Shown: positions 43,596-52,956, counted from the first letter of the stretch. The stretch is 64,000 nucleotides of DNA from Bradyrhizobium sp. NDS-1 (GCF_032918005.1 NZ_CP136628.1:7363501-7427500); one strand, 5' to 3'. Notes: a model not told the origin generated them from the sequence alone. Translations and numbers: made by a program.

Positions 43596-44333
43596 ATGAG
43601 CGACCCGATCCTCTCGGTTCACAATCTCGTCGGCGGCTACGGCAAGATGACGATCCTGAACGGCACCACGTTCTCGGTGCCGCCGGCGACCATCACCACC
43701 ATCATCGGCCCGAACGGCGCCGGCAAGTCCACCGTGTTCAAGGCGATCTTCGGCCTGCTCAGGCTGCGCGAGGGCAAGATCAGCTTTGCCGGCCGCGACG
43801 TCACCAACTTAAGCCAGCGCGCGCTGCTCAATGCCGGCATCTGCTACGTGCCGCAGGGCCGCAACATCTTTCCCGAACTGTCGGTGCGTCACAACATCGA
43901 GCTCGGCGGCGTCGCCGCCGGAAAGGGACTCGACATGCCCCGGCGGATCGAGGCGGCGCTCGACCTGTTCCCGGCGCTGCGGCGGAAGTCGACGCAACAG
44001 GCCTCGACGCTCTCGGGCGGCGAGCAGAAGCAACTCGAGATCGCGCGCTCGCTGTTGCTCGAGCCGAAGCTGGTGTTGGTCGACGAGCCTTCGATCGGGC
44101 TATCGCCCCTGATGGTGCAGCAGACCTTCGATATCCTCAGAAGCCTGCGCGACCGCGGCGTCACCATCCTGATGATCGAGCAGAACGCGCGCTCGGCGCT
44201 GGAAATCTCGGACATCGGCATCGTGCTCGAGCTGGGCCAGACCCGCATGGTCGACGACGCCAAGCGCATTCTGAACGATCCGCGGATCGGCCAGTTGTTC
44301 CTCGGCGGCGCGATGGAGGAGAGTGCGGCATGA
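43596..44333 (+). CDS. HAAT ABC transporter ATP-binding protein LivF type (shikimate operon)
   Basis: This 245-residue ATPase has Walker A IGPNGAGKSTVFK, signature TLSGGEQKQLEIARSLL, Walker B LVLVDEPSIGLSP and the switch residues in LMIEQNARSALEISD. It starts 9 bp after livG and its stop overlaps the following dehydrogenase start as ATGA. Confidence 0.92.
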   Translation: MSDPILSVHNLVGGYGKMTILNGTTFSVPPATITTIIGPNGAGKSTVFKAIFGLLRLREGKISFAGRDVTNLSQRALLNAGICYVPQGRNIFPELSVRHNIELGGVAAGKGLDMPRRIEAALDLFPALRRKSTQQASTLSGGEQKQLEIARSLLLEPKLVLVDEPSIGLSPLMVQQTFDILRSLRDRGVTILMIEQNARSALEISDIGIVLELGQTRMVDDAKRILNDPRIGQLFLGGAMEESAA

Positions 44334-45388
44334 GCGCGGCAATGCGCATCGCCGTCGCCGGAGCCGGCCTGATCGGCCGCCGCCATATCGAGCTGATCAC
44401 GGCATTGGAGGACTGCGAGCTCGCCGGCATCGCCGATCCCTCGCCCGCCGCGAAGGATTATGCACTGGCGCACAACGTGCCCTGCTATCCAGATCATCGC
44501 GCGCTGCTGGCACAGGAGAAGCCGGACGGTCTCGTCATCGCCTCGCCCAACACGCTGCATTTGCCGATGGCCCTTGATTGCGCCGCGGCGGGCGTTCCCG
44601 CGCTGATCGAGAAGCCGGTGACCGAGACGGTTGCCACCGCACAGCGCCTCTGTGCCACGGTGAGGCGCACCGGCGTGCCGATGCTGGTCGGTCACCACCG
44701 GCGGCACAATCCCATCATCAAGTCGGCCCGTGGAACAGTGGCAAGCGGCAAGCTCGGCCAGCTCACCGCAGTGGCCGGACTGTGGCTGCTGAAGAAACCG
44801 GACGATTATTTCGATGTCGCCTGGCGGCGTGAGGCGGGCGGCGGTCCGCTGCTGATCAATTTGATTCATGACATCGACAATCTCCGCTTCATCTGCGGCG
44901 AGATCGTCGAGGTGCAGGCGCTGACATCGAACAAGGTGCGCGGCCTCGCCGTCGAGGACACCGCGGCGCTCTTGCTGCGCTTCGCCAACGGCGCCCTCGG
45001 CACGGTGACCGTGTCGGATGCGACGCCGGCGCCATGGAGCTGGGAACTCACATCGGGCGAGAACGCGGTCTATCCCAGACAGGACCAGCCCTGTTACGTC
45101 TTCGCCGGAACTAAAGGCTCCCTCTCGGTGCCCACCATGGAGCTGTGGTCGTATCGACAAGATCCCGGCTGGCACGCGCCGCTGGTTCGCGAGCCCGTCG
45201 CACTCTCGGCTTACGATCCGCTCGCCGAGCAGCTTCGGCATTTCCTGGCCGTGATCGCCGGCCGCGAGCAGCCTCTGATTTCGGTCGAGGATGCAATGGG
45301 CACGCTCGCCGTCGTCGAGGCCGTCAGCGAAGCGGCGCGCACGGGACAAAAGATCTCGCCGGGGCAGATCATGGAGCAGGCCGCATGA
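44330..45388 (+). CDS. Gfo/Idh/MocA family NAD(P)-dependent oxidoreductase
   Basis: This 352-residue dehydrogenase starts MSAAMRIAVAGAGLIGRRHIELI with a Rossmann GAGLIGRRH. The catalytic Lys is in ALIEKPVTETV, and the active-site GHHRRHNPIIKS and GGGPLLINLIHDIDNLRFI follow. Its place between an ABC transporter and QuiC suggests an alcohol dehydrogenase acting on quinate, shikimate or a related cyclitol. It overlaps livF and quiC at both ends. Inositol or glucose substrates would be the usual family alternatives. Confidence 0.87.
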   Translation: MSAAMRIAVAGAGLIGRRHIELITALEDCELAGIADPSPAAKDYALAHNVPCYPDHRALLAQEKPDGLVIASPNTLHLPMALDCAAAGVPALIEKPVTETVATAQRLCATVRRTGVPMLVGHHRRHNPIIKSARGTVASGKLGQLTAVAGLWLLKKPDDYFDVAWRREAGGGPLLINLIHDIDNLRFICGEIVEVQALTSNKVRGLAVEDTAALLLRFANGALGTVTVSDATPAPWSWELTSGENAVYPRQDQPCYVFAGTKGSLSVPTMELWSYRQDPGWHAPLVREPVALSAYDPLAEQLRHFLAVIAGREQPLISVEDAMGTLAVVEAVSEAARTGQKISPGQIMEQAA

Positions 45389-47256
45389 ACAAGCGCTCGA
45401 TCGCCACCGTCTCGCTCTCGGGCTCCCTCGACGAAAAGCTTCGCGCCATTGCAGCGGCCGGCTTCGACGCGGTCGAGATCTTCGAGAACGATCTGCTGTC
45501 TTTCGGCTCAGGCCCGCGCGAGATCGCTATGCTCTGCAAGGAACTCAATCTCGAGATCTGCGCGTTCCAGCCGTTCCGCGATTTCGAAGGCATGCCCGAG
45601 CCGCAGCGCGCCCGCAACTTTGCCCGCGCGGAGCGAAAGTTCGATCTGATGCAGGAGCTTGGCACCGACCTGCTGCTGATCTGCTCCAACGTCTCGCCCG
45701 TCTCGCTCGGCGGCATCGACCGCGCCGCCGATGATTTTCGCGAGCTGGGCGAACGCGCGGCCAAGCGCTCCGTGCGCGTCGGCTACGAGGCATTGGCCTG
45801 GGGACGCCATGTCAACGACTACCGCGACGCCTGGGAGATCGTACGGCGCGCCGATCATCCCGCGATCGGGATCATCCTCGACAGCTTTCACACGCTCGCA
45901 CCGGGCTTTCCAACCCGCGCGATGGCCTCGATCCCCGGCGACAAGATCTTTCTGGTGCAACTCGCGGACGCGCCGAAGCTCGAGCTCGATATCCTGTCCT
46001 GGAGCCGGCACTTCCGGTCCTTTCCCGGCCAGGGCGATCTGCCGGTCGGCGAGTTCATGGCGGCGATCGCAGCAACCGGCTATGCCGGACCGCTGTCGCT
46101 GGAGATCTTCAACGACCAGTTCCGCGCCGGCTCGGCTGCGCAGACCGCGGTGGACGGCCTGCGCTCACTGATCCTGCTGGAGGACCAGCTTGCACCGGAT
46201 TGGCCGAAATTCGCCGCCGAGCCGCTGGCGCCGAAGGCGAAGAGCCGCGGTACCGGGTTCATCGAATTTGCCGTCAACGAGACCAAGGCCGGCGAGCTCG
46301 CCCGTCTGTTTTCGCAACTCGGCTTCCGCAAGACGGGCGCGCATCGCAGCAAGGCGGTGGAGCGCTGGTCGCAGGGCAAGGTGGAGCTCGTCATCAACAG
46401 CGAGACCGACGGGTTTGCCCATTCCCACTACGTCACGCACGGCCCCGGCGTCTGCGCGATCGCGCTCGACGTCGACAATGCCGGCCTTGCCATGCAGCGT
46501 GCCGAGACGCTGAAGGCGCGCACCTTCTACCAGCCGGTCGGGCCGGGCGAGCTGGAAATCCCCGCGATCCACGGTGTCGGCGGCAGCCTGCTCTATTTCC
46601 TCGACCAGGCCGGCAAGAACTGGGACACGGATTTCGAGCCTGTTGCGAGCGATGCGGGGGCGGATGCGCTGCTCGCCGTCGATCACATCGCGCAGTCGAT
46701 GCCCTATGACGAGATGCTGTCCTGGCTGCTGTTCTACACCGGCATCCTCGACCTGACGCGGCTGCCGCAGATGGAGATCGCCGACCCCAGAGGTCTGGTG
46801 CAGAGCCAGGCCATCATCAACGCCGACCAGAGCCTGCGCTTCGTGCTCAACGGCTCTTCCGCCAACCGCACGCTGCCGGCGCGCTTCATCTCGGAGTTCT
46901 TCGGATCAGGCGTGCAGCACGTCGCATTCGCGTGCCCGGACATTTTTGCGGCGGTCGCGGAGATGCGCAAGCGCGGCGCGGATTTCCTGGACATCCCCGA
47001 TAATTACTACGACGACATCGAAGCCAAATACGACCTCGCGCCCGAGCTGATGGCGCAGTTGCGCGTCAACCACATCCTCTACGATCGCGAGGGCGACGGC
47101 GAGTTCTTCCAGGTCTACACCCACATCTTCGACGAGCGCTTCTTCTTCGAGATCGTGGAGCGGCGGGACTACCGGGGCTTTGGCGCGGCCAATGCCGGAA
47201 TCAGGCTCGCAGCGCAAGCCCGCGAGGTGCGGCCGGCGAGCATGCCGAGGGTATAG
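45385..47256 (+). CDS. quiC: 3-dehydroshikimate dehydratase (QuiC type, TIM barrel + HPPD-like)
   Basis: This is a 623-residue fusion protein. The N-terminal sugar-phosphate-isomerase-like TIM barrel (about 1-275) starts MNKRSIATVSLSGSLDEKL and has metal-site stretches EIFENDLLSF, VGYEALAWGRHVNDY, IILDSFHTLAPG and PLSLEIFNDQF. The C-terminal half (about 290-600) is HPPD/VOC-like with DHIAQSMPYDEMLSWLLFYTGIL and GSGVQHVAFACPDI. This arrangement and length match bacterial QuiC/QuiC1, which turn 3-dehydroshikimate into protocatechuate. The start overlaps the dehydrogenase stop. Sequence upstream of the ATG is not part of the gene. Confidence 0.9.
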   Translation: MNKRSIATVSLSGSLDEKLRAIAAAGFDAVEIFENDLLSFGSGPREIAMLCKELNLEICAFQPFRDFEGMPEPQRARNFARAERKFDLMQELGTDLLLICSNVSPVSLGGIDRAADDFRELGERAAKRSVRVGYEALAWGRHVNDYRDAWEIVRRADHPAIGIILDSFHTLAPGFPTRAMASIPGDKIFLVQLADAPKLELDILSWSRHFRSFPGQGDLPVGEFMAAIAATGYAGPLSLEIFNDQFRAGSAAQTAVDGLRSLILLEDQLAPDWPKFAAEPLAPKAKSRGTGFIEFAVNETKAGELARLFSQLGFRKTGAHRSKAVERWSQGKVELVINSETDGFAHSHYVTHGPGVCAIALDVDNAGLAMQRAETLKARTFYQPVGPGELEIPAIHGVGGSLLYFLDQAGKNWDTDFEPVASDAGADALLAVDHIAQSMPYDEMLSWLLFYTGILDLTRLPQMEIADPRGLVQSQAIINADQSLRFVLNGSSANRTLPARFISEFFGSGVQHVAFACPDIFAAVAEMRKRGADFLDIPDNYYDDIEAKYDLAPELMAQLRVNHILYDREGDGEFFQVYTHIFDERFFFEIVERRDYRGFGAANAGIRLAAQAREVRPASMPRV

Positions 47257-47287
47257 GTGTCTCTTTCTCGCACGTCGTTCTCCTCAT

Positions 47288-47373
47288 CGTCATTGCGAGG
47301 AGCCCTTGCGACGAAGCAATCCAGACTGCCTCCGCGGAGGGATTCTGGATTGCTTCGCTGCGCTCGCAATGAC
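47288..47373. repeat. Dispersed palindromic repeat, family A, copy 2
   Basis: This diverged copy of 26173-26253 shares CGTCATTGCGAG, GAAGCAATCCAGA, the loop-side TCTGGATTGCTTCGCTGC and GCTCGCAATGAC. The left arm has an insertion (GAGCCCTTGCGAC) so pairing is interrupted. It lies between quiC and the convergent binding-protein gene. Confidence 0.8.
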
Positions 47374-47396
47374 TGTGCGGAGGCTATCGAGGAACA

Positions 47397-47486
47397 TAGG
47401 GTGGGCAAAGGCGCGCTTGCGCCGTGCCCACCACCTCGCCGATTATGCGGTGCGAATGGTGGGCACGCTTCGCTTTGCCCACCCTA
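47397..47486. repeat. Dispersed palindromic repeat, family C, copy 1
   Basis: Outer arms TAGGGTGGGCAAAG and CTTTGCCCACCCTA enclose inner GCGCGCTTGCGCCGTGCCCACCA and TGGTGGGCACGC segments (given in part). A related copy is at 58361-58443. It follows directly after the family A copy. Confidence 0.8.
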
Positions 47487-47542
47487 CGATACTTACAATT
47501 GAAGGGGCAGAAGAGCCCCCTCATTCGGCGGCTACGCCGACC

Positions 47543-48715
47543 TCACTTCATCTTGCACTTCTCGTGGAAGCGATCCTGGTCGTTCTCGACGATGGTCGCG
47601 ACCGTCTTGAGCGCGAGCTGGCCTTCGGCGTCCTTGACCACGTCCTGCAGGTAGAAGTTCTGAATCGGGATGTGGTTGTTGCCGAACTTGAACGCGCCGC
47701 GCACCGACTTGAAGTTGGCCTTCTCCATTTCGGCCTTCATTGCGTCCTTCTTGCTGGTGTCGCCCTTCACGGCGACGACGGCGCTGTTGATCAGGTTCGC
47801 AGCGTCGTAGGACTGCGCGCCATAGAAGGTCGGACGCAGGCCGGGATACTTCTTGCGGTAGTCGGCGACGAAGCGCTTGTTCTGTTCGTTGGGGAGGTCG
47901 TTGACCCATTGCTGCGCGCCGGGCACCCCGAGCGCGTTCTCCTTCTGGAGCGGCAGCGACAGCTCGTCGATGGTGAAGGCGGTGTAGAGCGGCATCGTGC
48001 TCTTCAGCCCGGCCTGAGCATATTGGTTCAGGAATTGTACGCCCGCAGCACCTGGATAGAACACGAAGATCGACTCGGCGCCGGAGGCACGCGCCTTGGA
48101 GAGCTCGGCCGAGAAGTCGAGCTGGCTCGGCCACACCGTGTATTCCTCACCCACGACCTGCCCTTTGAAGGTACTCTTGACACCAGCCAGCATGTCCTTG
48201 CCGGCGGCGTAGTTCGGGCCGATCAGGAACACCGACTTGACGCCCTTCTGGTTCATATAGGTGCCGACCGCCTGCGGTGTCTGGTCGTTCTGCCAGGAAG
48301 TCGAGAACACGTAAGGCGAGCACAGATCGCCCGCGAGCTGCGAAGGGCCGGCATTGGCCGAGATCAGGAAGGTCTGCGAATCCACCGCGGTCTTGAGCGA
48401 GGCCAGCAGCACGTTCGACCAGATGTAGCCGACGATGAAATCGACCTTGTCGGACTGTACCAGCTTCTCGGTCTTCTGCTTGCCGACGTCGGGCTTCTGC
48501 CCGTCGTCCTCGTAGATCACCTCGACCGGCTTGCCGTCCATCTTGCGGCCGAGATGATCGAGCGCGAGCTCGAAGGAGTTGCGCATGTCGTTGCCGATCA
48601 CGGCGGTCGGGCCGCTGAAGGTCGAAACGAAGCCGATCTTGATGGTGTCGCCGGCGGATGCCTGATTTGCCAGCACGAGCGCCGCTGCGCCCGCCAGCCA
48701 GAATGCCGTCCTCAT
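47543..48715 (-). CDS. Orphan HAAT-type substrate-binding protein (1)
   Basis: This 390-residue periplasmic binding protein precursor has signal MRTAFWLAGAAALVLANQASAG. The LivJ/K-like fold shows IKIGFVSTFSGPTAVIGNDMR, VIYEDDGQKPDVGKQKTEKLV and LIGPNYAAGKDMLAGVKSTF. No permease or ATPase is adjacent. The ATG at 48715 lies 9 bp after AAGGAGGG, whereas a GTG at 48721 would be only 3 bp away, so the ATG is preferred. An aromatic-acid ligand is likely from context. Confidence 0.9.
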   Translation of the reverse strand: MRTAFWLAGAAALVLANQASAGDTIKIGFVSTFSGPTAVIGNDMRNSFELALDHLGRKMDGKPVEVIYEDDGQKPDVGKQKTEKLVQSDKVDFIVGYIWSNVLLASLKTAVDSQTFLISANAGPSQLAGDLCSPYVFSTSWQNDQTPQAVGTYMNQKGVKSVFLIGPNYAAGKDMLAGVKSTFKGQVVGEEYTVWPSQLDFSAELSKARASGAESIFVFYPGAAGVQFLNQYAQAGLKSTMPLYTAFTIDELSLPLQKENALGVPGAQQWVNDLPNEQNKRFVADYRKKYPGLRPTFYGAQSYDAANLINSAVVAVKGDTSKKDAMKAEMEKANFKSVRGAFKFGNNHIPIQNFYLQDVVKDAEGQLALKTVATIVENDQDRFHEKCKMK

Positions 48716-49044
48716 AACCACTCCCCTCCTTAATTATTGAGCCCGCAAGCGGGGTGATCGCCGCCCGGGTCGTCTCTATTGAACGCAAAATCCATCGAGC
48801 CGCCAATGGCTCAGCGCCTGCCCTGCACCATATTTCGCGCCCGTCGCGGATGGCAAGAAATATAATTCTACTTACTTCGGCCCAAGGTCCAAGGTTGGCC
48901 CAAGCCCGGTCCGGGGGCTGCGGCGCTTTTTCCGCGCCGGACCGATACGTCCGGCCTATCCGACCATTGATGACGGCTATTGGACCGCGACACCCAATTC
49001 GCACTTAAATGAGCAGGAAGAGCAGCGAGATTCGAGGGCACATC
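48716..49044. other. Divergent intergenic region, binding protein / NDH-2
   Basis: This 329-bp gap carries both divergent promoters. An AT-richer tract is at 48850-48875 (AGAAATATAATTCTACTTAC). A GCGGCGC/GCGCCG-type hairpin with a TTTTT loop sits near 48920-48945. I see no gene, no repeat of the families found elsewhere, and no clear regulator site. Confidence 0.5.
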
Positions 49045-50307
49045 ATGACCACGACACCGCACCGCGTCGTCATCGTCGGGGCCGGCTTCGGCGGGCTGGA
49101 GACGACCTACCGGCTCGCTGGCGCCCCGGTCGAGATCACGCTGATCGATCGCCGCAACCATCATCTGTTCCAGCCGCTGCTCTACCAGGTTGCGACCGCC
49201 TCGCTCGCGACCAGCGAGATCGCCTGGCCGATCCGCCATCTCATGCGCGACCGGCGCGAGGTGACGACGCTGTTTGCGACTGTCAGCGGCGTCGATGCGG
49301 CAAGGCGCTGCGTCCTGATCGACGACGGCAGCGAGGTGCCCTACGACACGCTGGTGCTGGCGACCGGTGCGCGTCACGCCTATTTCGGCCATGACGAGTG
49401 GGAGCAATGGGCGCCGGGCCTGAAGACGCTGGAGGATGGCACCACCTTGCGCCGTCATATCCTGGTGGCGTTCGAGCGCGCCGAGCGCGAGACCGATCCG
49501 GCGAAGCGCGCGGCGCGGCTGACCTTCGTCATCGTCGGTGCCGGCCCGACCGGCGTCGAGCTCGCCGGCACGATCGCCGAGATGGCGCATCACACTCTGC
49601 CCGGCGATTTCCGCAACATCGACACCACCAAGGCGCGCGTGGTGCTGATCGAGGCGGGGCCGCGCGTGCTCGCGGGCTTTGCCGACGATCTCTCGGCCTA
49701 TGCGCAGGCCTCGCTGGAGAAGATCGGCGTCGAGGTCGTGCTCGGGCAGGCCGTGACCGAGATCAACCGCGAGGGTGTGGTGTTCGGCGGCAGGCTGCTC
49801 GAGGCAAAAACACGTATCTGGGCCGCCGGTGTGCGCGCCTCGCCCGCCGCCGAATGGCTGGACGCACCCAGCGATCGCGCCGGACGCGTGCAGGTCGAGG
49901 CCGACCTGACCATTCCCGGTCATCCCGAGATCTTCGCGATCGGCGACACCGTCAGCATCAACGCCTGGGACGGCAAGCCGGTGCCGGGCATCGCGCCGGC
50001 TGCCAAGCAGCAGGGAAAGCACGTCGCCGAGACCATCAAGGCCCGGCTGCGCGGTGCTGCGACCGGCCCATTCCGTTACAAGCACGCCGGCAGCCTCGCC
50101 CAGATCGGCAAGCGGCTCGCCGTCATCGATTTCGGCCGCTTCAAGCTGCGCGGCACCATCGCATGGTGGATCTGGGGCATCGCCCACATCTACTTCCTGA
50201 TCGGCCTCCGCCACCGCCTCAGCGTCGCCTTGAGCTGGCTCTGGATCTACGCGCGCGATCAGCGCGCGGCGCGGTTGATCACACAGGGAAGCAGCAAGGT
50301 GGTGTAG
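49045..50307 (+). CDS. ndh: Type II NADH dehydrogenase
   Basis: This 420-residue FAD-dependent, non-proton-pumping NADH:quinone oxidoreductase has an N-terminal dinucleotide fold with RVVIVGAGFGGLETTYRL, then RRNHHLFQPLLYQVATASL. The second (NADH) fold is TFVIVGAGPTGVELAGTIAEM and the FAD site is IFAIGDTVS. The C-terminal end FLIGLRHRLSVALSWLWIY likely anchors it to the membrane. I used MTTTPHRVVIVG (49045) because the fold begins there, although an ATG 36 bp upstream is in frame. Confidence 0.93.
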   Translation: MTTTPHRVVIVGAGFGGLETTYRLAGAPVEITLIDRRNHHLFQPLLYQVATASLATSEIAWPIRHLMRDRREVTTLFATVSGVDAARRCVLIDDGSEVPYDTLVLATGARHAYFGHDEWEQWAPGLKTLEDGTTLRRHILVAFERAERETDPAKRAARLTFVIVGAGPTGVELAGTIAEMAHHTLPGDFRNIDTTKARVVLIEAGPRVLAGFADDLSAYAQASLEKIGVEVVLGQAVTEINREGVVFGGRLLEAKTRIWAAGVRASPAAEWLDAPSDRAGRVQVEADLTIPGHPEIFAIGDTVSINAWDGKPVPGIAPAAKQQGKHVAETIKARLRGAATGPFRYKHAGSLAQIGKRLAVIDFGRFKLRGTIAWWIWGIAHIYFLIGLRHRLSVALSWLWIYARDQRAARLITQGSSKVV

Positions 50308-50310
50308 TGC

Positions 50311-50450
50311 TCTTCCTTCTCCCCTTGCGGGAGAAGGTGGCGCGAAGCGCCGGATGAGGGGTATGTCTCCACTCGCGAGATCGTCCGTGAGGAGAGAACC
50401 CTCACCCGGCTTCGCTTCGCGAAGCCACCCTCTCCCGCAAGGGGAGAGGG
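50311..50450. repeat. Dispersed palindromic repeat, family B, copy 2
   Basis: This element matches 37541-37690: CTTCCTTCTCCCCTTGCGGG, GAAGGTGGC...GCCGGATGAGGGG on the left, and CCCTCACCCGGC, GCCACCCTCTCCCGCAAGGG on the right. It lies between the convergent ndh and binding-protein genes. Confidence 0.85.
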
Positions 50451-50479
50451 CGCAGCGACGCTTGCCGCAACAGCGGCAG

Positions 50480-51691
50480 CTACTTCACCAGCTCGCACCC
50501 GCCCTCCGCCAGCGGCCTGAACGCCTGCTCCGCGGGGATCGTCGAGACCAGCTTGTAATAATCATACGGATATTTCGACTCCTCCGGCTTCTTCACCTCG
50601 AACAGGTACATCGGGTGCACGACGCGGCCGTCCTGGCGGATGGCGGTGTCGCCGAAGAGCTTGTCCTTGCCCTTGAATTTCTTCATCTCGGGCACGACGT
50701 TCTTGGCGTTGTCACTGCCGGTGGCGGCGACCGCGTTCAGATAAGCGAGCGTGGAGGCGTAGACGCCCGCCTGGTTGCCGCTCGGCATCTTGCCGTTCAT
50801 GCCGGGCCGGGCGGCGAACCGCTTGGCGAACGCGCGGGTGTCGTCGTTCATGTCCCAGTAGAAGGCTTCCATGAGCTGGAGCCCCTGCGCGACCTTGATG
50901 CCCATGCCGTGGACGTCGTTGATGAAGAGCAGGAAGGCGACGAGCTTCTGCCCGCTCTGCTGGATCCCGAACTCGGCGGCCTGCTTCACGGCGTTGATGG
51001 TGTCGCCGCCGGCGTTGGCGAGTCCGATCACCTGCGCTTTCGAGCTCTGCGCCTGCAACAGGAAGGAGGCGAAGTCGGAAGTGCCGAGCGGATGCTTCGA
51101 TGAGCCCAGCACCCTGCCGCCGTGCCCTTCGATGTACTTCTGCGCCTCCGCCTCGATGCCCTTGCCCAGCGCGTAATCGACCGTGAGGAAATACCAATCC
51201 TTGCCGCCGCGCGACATCATCGCGGCTGCGGTGGTGTTGCCGGTTGCCCAGGCGTCGTTGACCCACTGGATGGTGTTGGGCGAGCAAGCCTTGCCGGTGA
51301 GATCCGAGCTCGCGGTCGAGGAGGCCAGAAAGGTCATGCGGCCGTCGCGCAGCAGCGCGTTGATGGACAGGCCGACCGCCGAATTCGGCACGTCGACGAT
51401 GGCGTCGACGCCCTCGACGTCGAGCCATTTGCGCGCGATGGCGTTGCCGACATCGGCCTTGTTCTGGTGATCGGCATAGACGATCTCGACCTTGATACCT
51501 TTGCCGCCGCCATTGAAGTCCTCCGCCGCCATGCGCGCGGCTTCCACCGAGCCCATGCCGTTGGTGTCCTGGAAGATGCCGGAGATGTCGTTGAGCACGC
51601 CGACGCGCACGACATTGTCGGATATCTCGGCGCTTGCCGCGCCGCTCGCCAGGCTCGCCGCCAGTGCGAACGCCCATTTCAGATGCTTCAT
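50480..51691 (-). CDS. Orphan HAAT-type substrate-binding protein (2)
   Basis: This 403-residue precursor starts MKHLKWAFALAASLASGAAS with signal cleavage near SAEIS. It has ISGIFQDTNGMGSVEAARMA, IVYADHQNKADVGNAIARKW and YLFEVKKPEESKYPYDYYKLV. Such sequences belong to the aromatic-acid-binding branch of HAAT proteins. It is adjacent to and codirectional with the P450 gene (44-bp gap), so both may respond to the same aromatic substrate. Confidence 0.9.
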   Translation of the reverse strand: MKHLKWAFALAASLASGAASAEISDNVVRVGVLNDISGIFQDTNGMGSVEAARMAAEDFNGGGKGIKVEIVYADHQNKADVGNAIARKWLDVEGVDAIVDVPNSAVGLSINALLRDGRMTFLASSTASSDLTGKACSPNTIQWVNDAWATGNTTAAAMMSRGGKDWYFLTVDYALGKGIEAEAQKYIEGHGGRVLGSSKHPLGTSDFASFLLQAQSSKAQVIGLANAGGDTINAVKQAAEFGIQQSGQKLVAFLLFINDVHGMGIKVAQGLQLMEAFYWDMNDDTRAFAKRFAARPGMNGKMPSGNQAGVYASTLAYLNAVAATGSDNAKNVVPEMKKFKGKDKLFGDTAIRQDGRVVHPMYLFEVKKPEESKYPYDYYKLVSTIPAEQAFRPLAEGGCELVK

Positions 51692-51735
51692 CGTTCCCTC
51701 CCGTGTTGTATGTGTTGTTTGCGTCGCCGGCGGCG

Positions 51736-52956
51736 TCAGGCCGGCGTGATGGTCACCGGCAGGCTGTCGAGCCCGCGCAGCGTGTTGTTGAAGCGGCGCC
51801 TCGGCTCGCCGGCGAGCTCGATGCTGGCAACACGGCGGGCCAGCGCCGAGAGCATCGTCTCCCCTTCGAGCCGCGCCACGAGCTGGCCCACGCACATGTG
51901 GATGCCGGAGCCGTAGCCGACATGGCCGGAGGTGCGGCGGCCGATGTCGTAGCTGTCGGGCTCGTCCCAGCGCCGCGGATCGCGATTGGCGGCGGCAAGG
52001 AACATGAGCACCTTCTCGCCCTCGCCGATGGTCGCACCGGAGAGCTCGACTTCGCGGGTGGTGGTGCGGAAAAACGTCTGCACCGGGCTCTCGAAGCGCA
52101 CCGCCTCCTCGAAGGCATTGCGCGCAAGGGTGAGATCGCCGCGCAGGCGCTGCCACTGGTCGGGAAAACGCGCCAGGCAATAAACGGCGGCGCCGATGCC
52201 GTTGACGGTGGTATCGAGGCCGGCGGAGAGCAGCGAGCGGACCAGAAGCGGCGCTTCGGTCGCGGTGATCGCGCCCTCGTCGACATGGGCGTGAATGCAG
52301 GCGCCGATGCCGCCGGGCGTGAGATTTTCTCGCTGACACTGCGCGGTGACGTAAGCCTGATGGGGCGCCGAGCGCTCGATCGATTCCTGGCGCAATTCGT
52401 TGGGCGGCCCGAACGCGTTGAAGACGACGCTCGCGTAGGGGATCAGATGTTCGCGGCCCTCCGGCTTCAGCCCGAGCGCGTCCGGAAAGATCGAGAGCGG
52501 ATAGGCTTCCGCCAGATCAGCGATCGCGTCGAAGCTGCGTTTGTCCAGCAATTCGTCGACCCGCTGCTCGGCCGCCGCGGCGAAGCGGTCACGAAGCCCC
52601 TTCATCACCGTGGGCGATAGCACCTTCGACAGCACGGCGCGGGTGCGGGTGTGCGCAGGCGGATCGGCTTCGAGGATCAGGCTCGGCGGTCGCCACGGCG
52701 TCTCCTTCTTGAAGTCGGACAGGCCGACGCCGCGGCTGGAGCAGAAGGTCGCGGGATCGTTCAGCACCGCATGGACCTCGGCATAGCGTGCCACGCCATA
52801 GACGTTCCACTTGTCGAGATAGACCACTGGCCCGGCCTCACGCAGCCGCTGATGCGTGGGGTAGGGGTCGGCAAAAAATTTCATGTCGAAGGGATCAACG
52901 TCGAGATGCGGAACGGCCGCAGAGCCAGTCGATACCGGGGAGCCGGATGCGGTCAT
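51736..52956 (-). CDS. Cytochrome P450, CYP199A-like
   Basis: This 406-residue class I P450 has the I-helix oxygen motif AGLDTT (245-250), the E-x-x-R in EEAVRF (284-287) and the haem Cys355 in GYGSGIHMCVGQ. Tyr replaces the usual Phe at the start of the haem loop. The segments DKWNVYGVARYAEVHAVLND and RRRFNNTLRGLDSLPV closely recall CYP199A enzymes of Rhodopseudomonas, which demethylate or hydroxylate para-substituted benzoates. No ferredoxin gene is adjacent. It is divergent from a MarR gene. Confidence 0.9.
   Translation of the reverse strand: MTASGSPVSTGSAAVPHLDVDPFDMKFFADPYPTHQRLREAGPVVYLDKWNVYGVARYAEVHAVLNDPATFCSSRGVGLSDFKKETPWRPPSLILEADPPAHTRTRAVLSKVLSPTVMKGLRDRFAAAAEQRVDELLDKRSFDAIADLAEAYPLSIFPDALGLKPEGREHLIPYASVVFNAFGPPNELRQESIERSAPHQAYVTAQCQRENLTPGGIGACIHAHVDEGAITATEAPLLVRSLLSAGLDTTVNGIGAAVYCLARFPDQWQRLRGDLTLARNAFEEAVRFESPVQTFFRTTTREVELSGATIGEGEKVLMFLAAANRDPRRWDEPDSYDIGRRTSGHVGYGSGIHMCVGQLVARLEGETMLSALARRVASIELAGEPRRRFNNTLRGLDSLPVTITPA

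Noticed and set aside
48780-48850. TGCA-CCATAT-TTCG near 48819 as a BoxR-type site before an orphan SBP
   Set aside because: Only 6 of 8 positions match and the second half lacks the CA; not enough to call.
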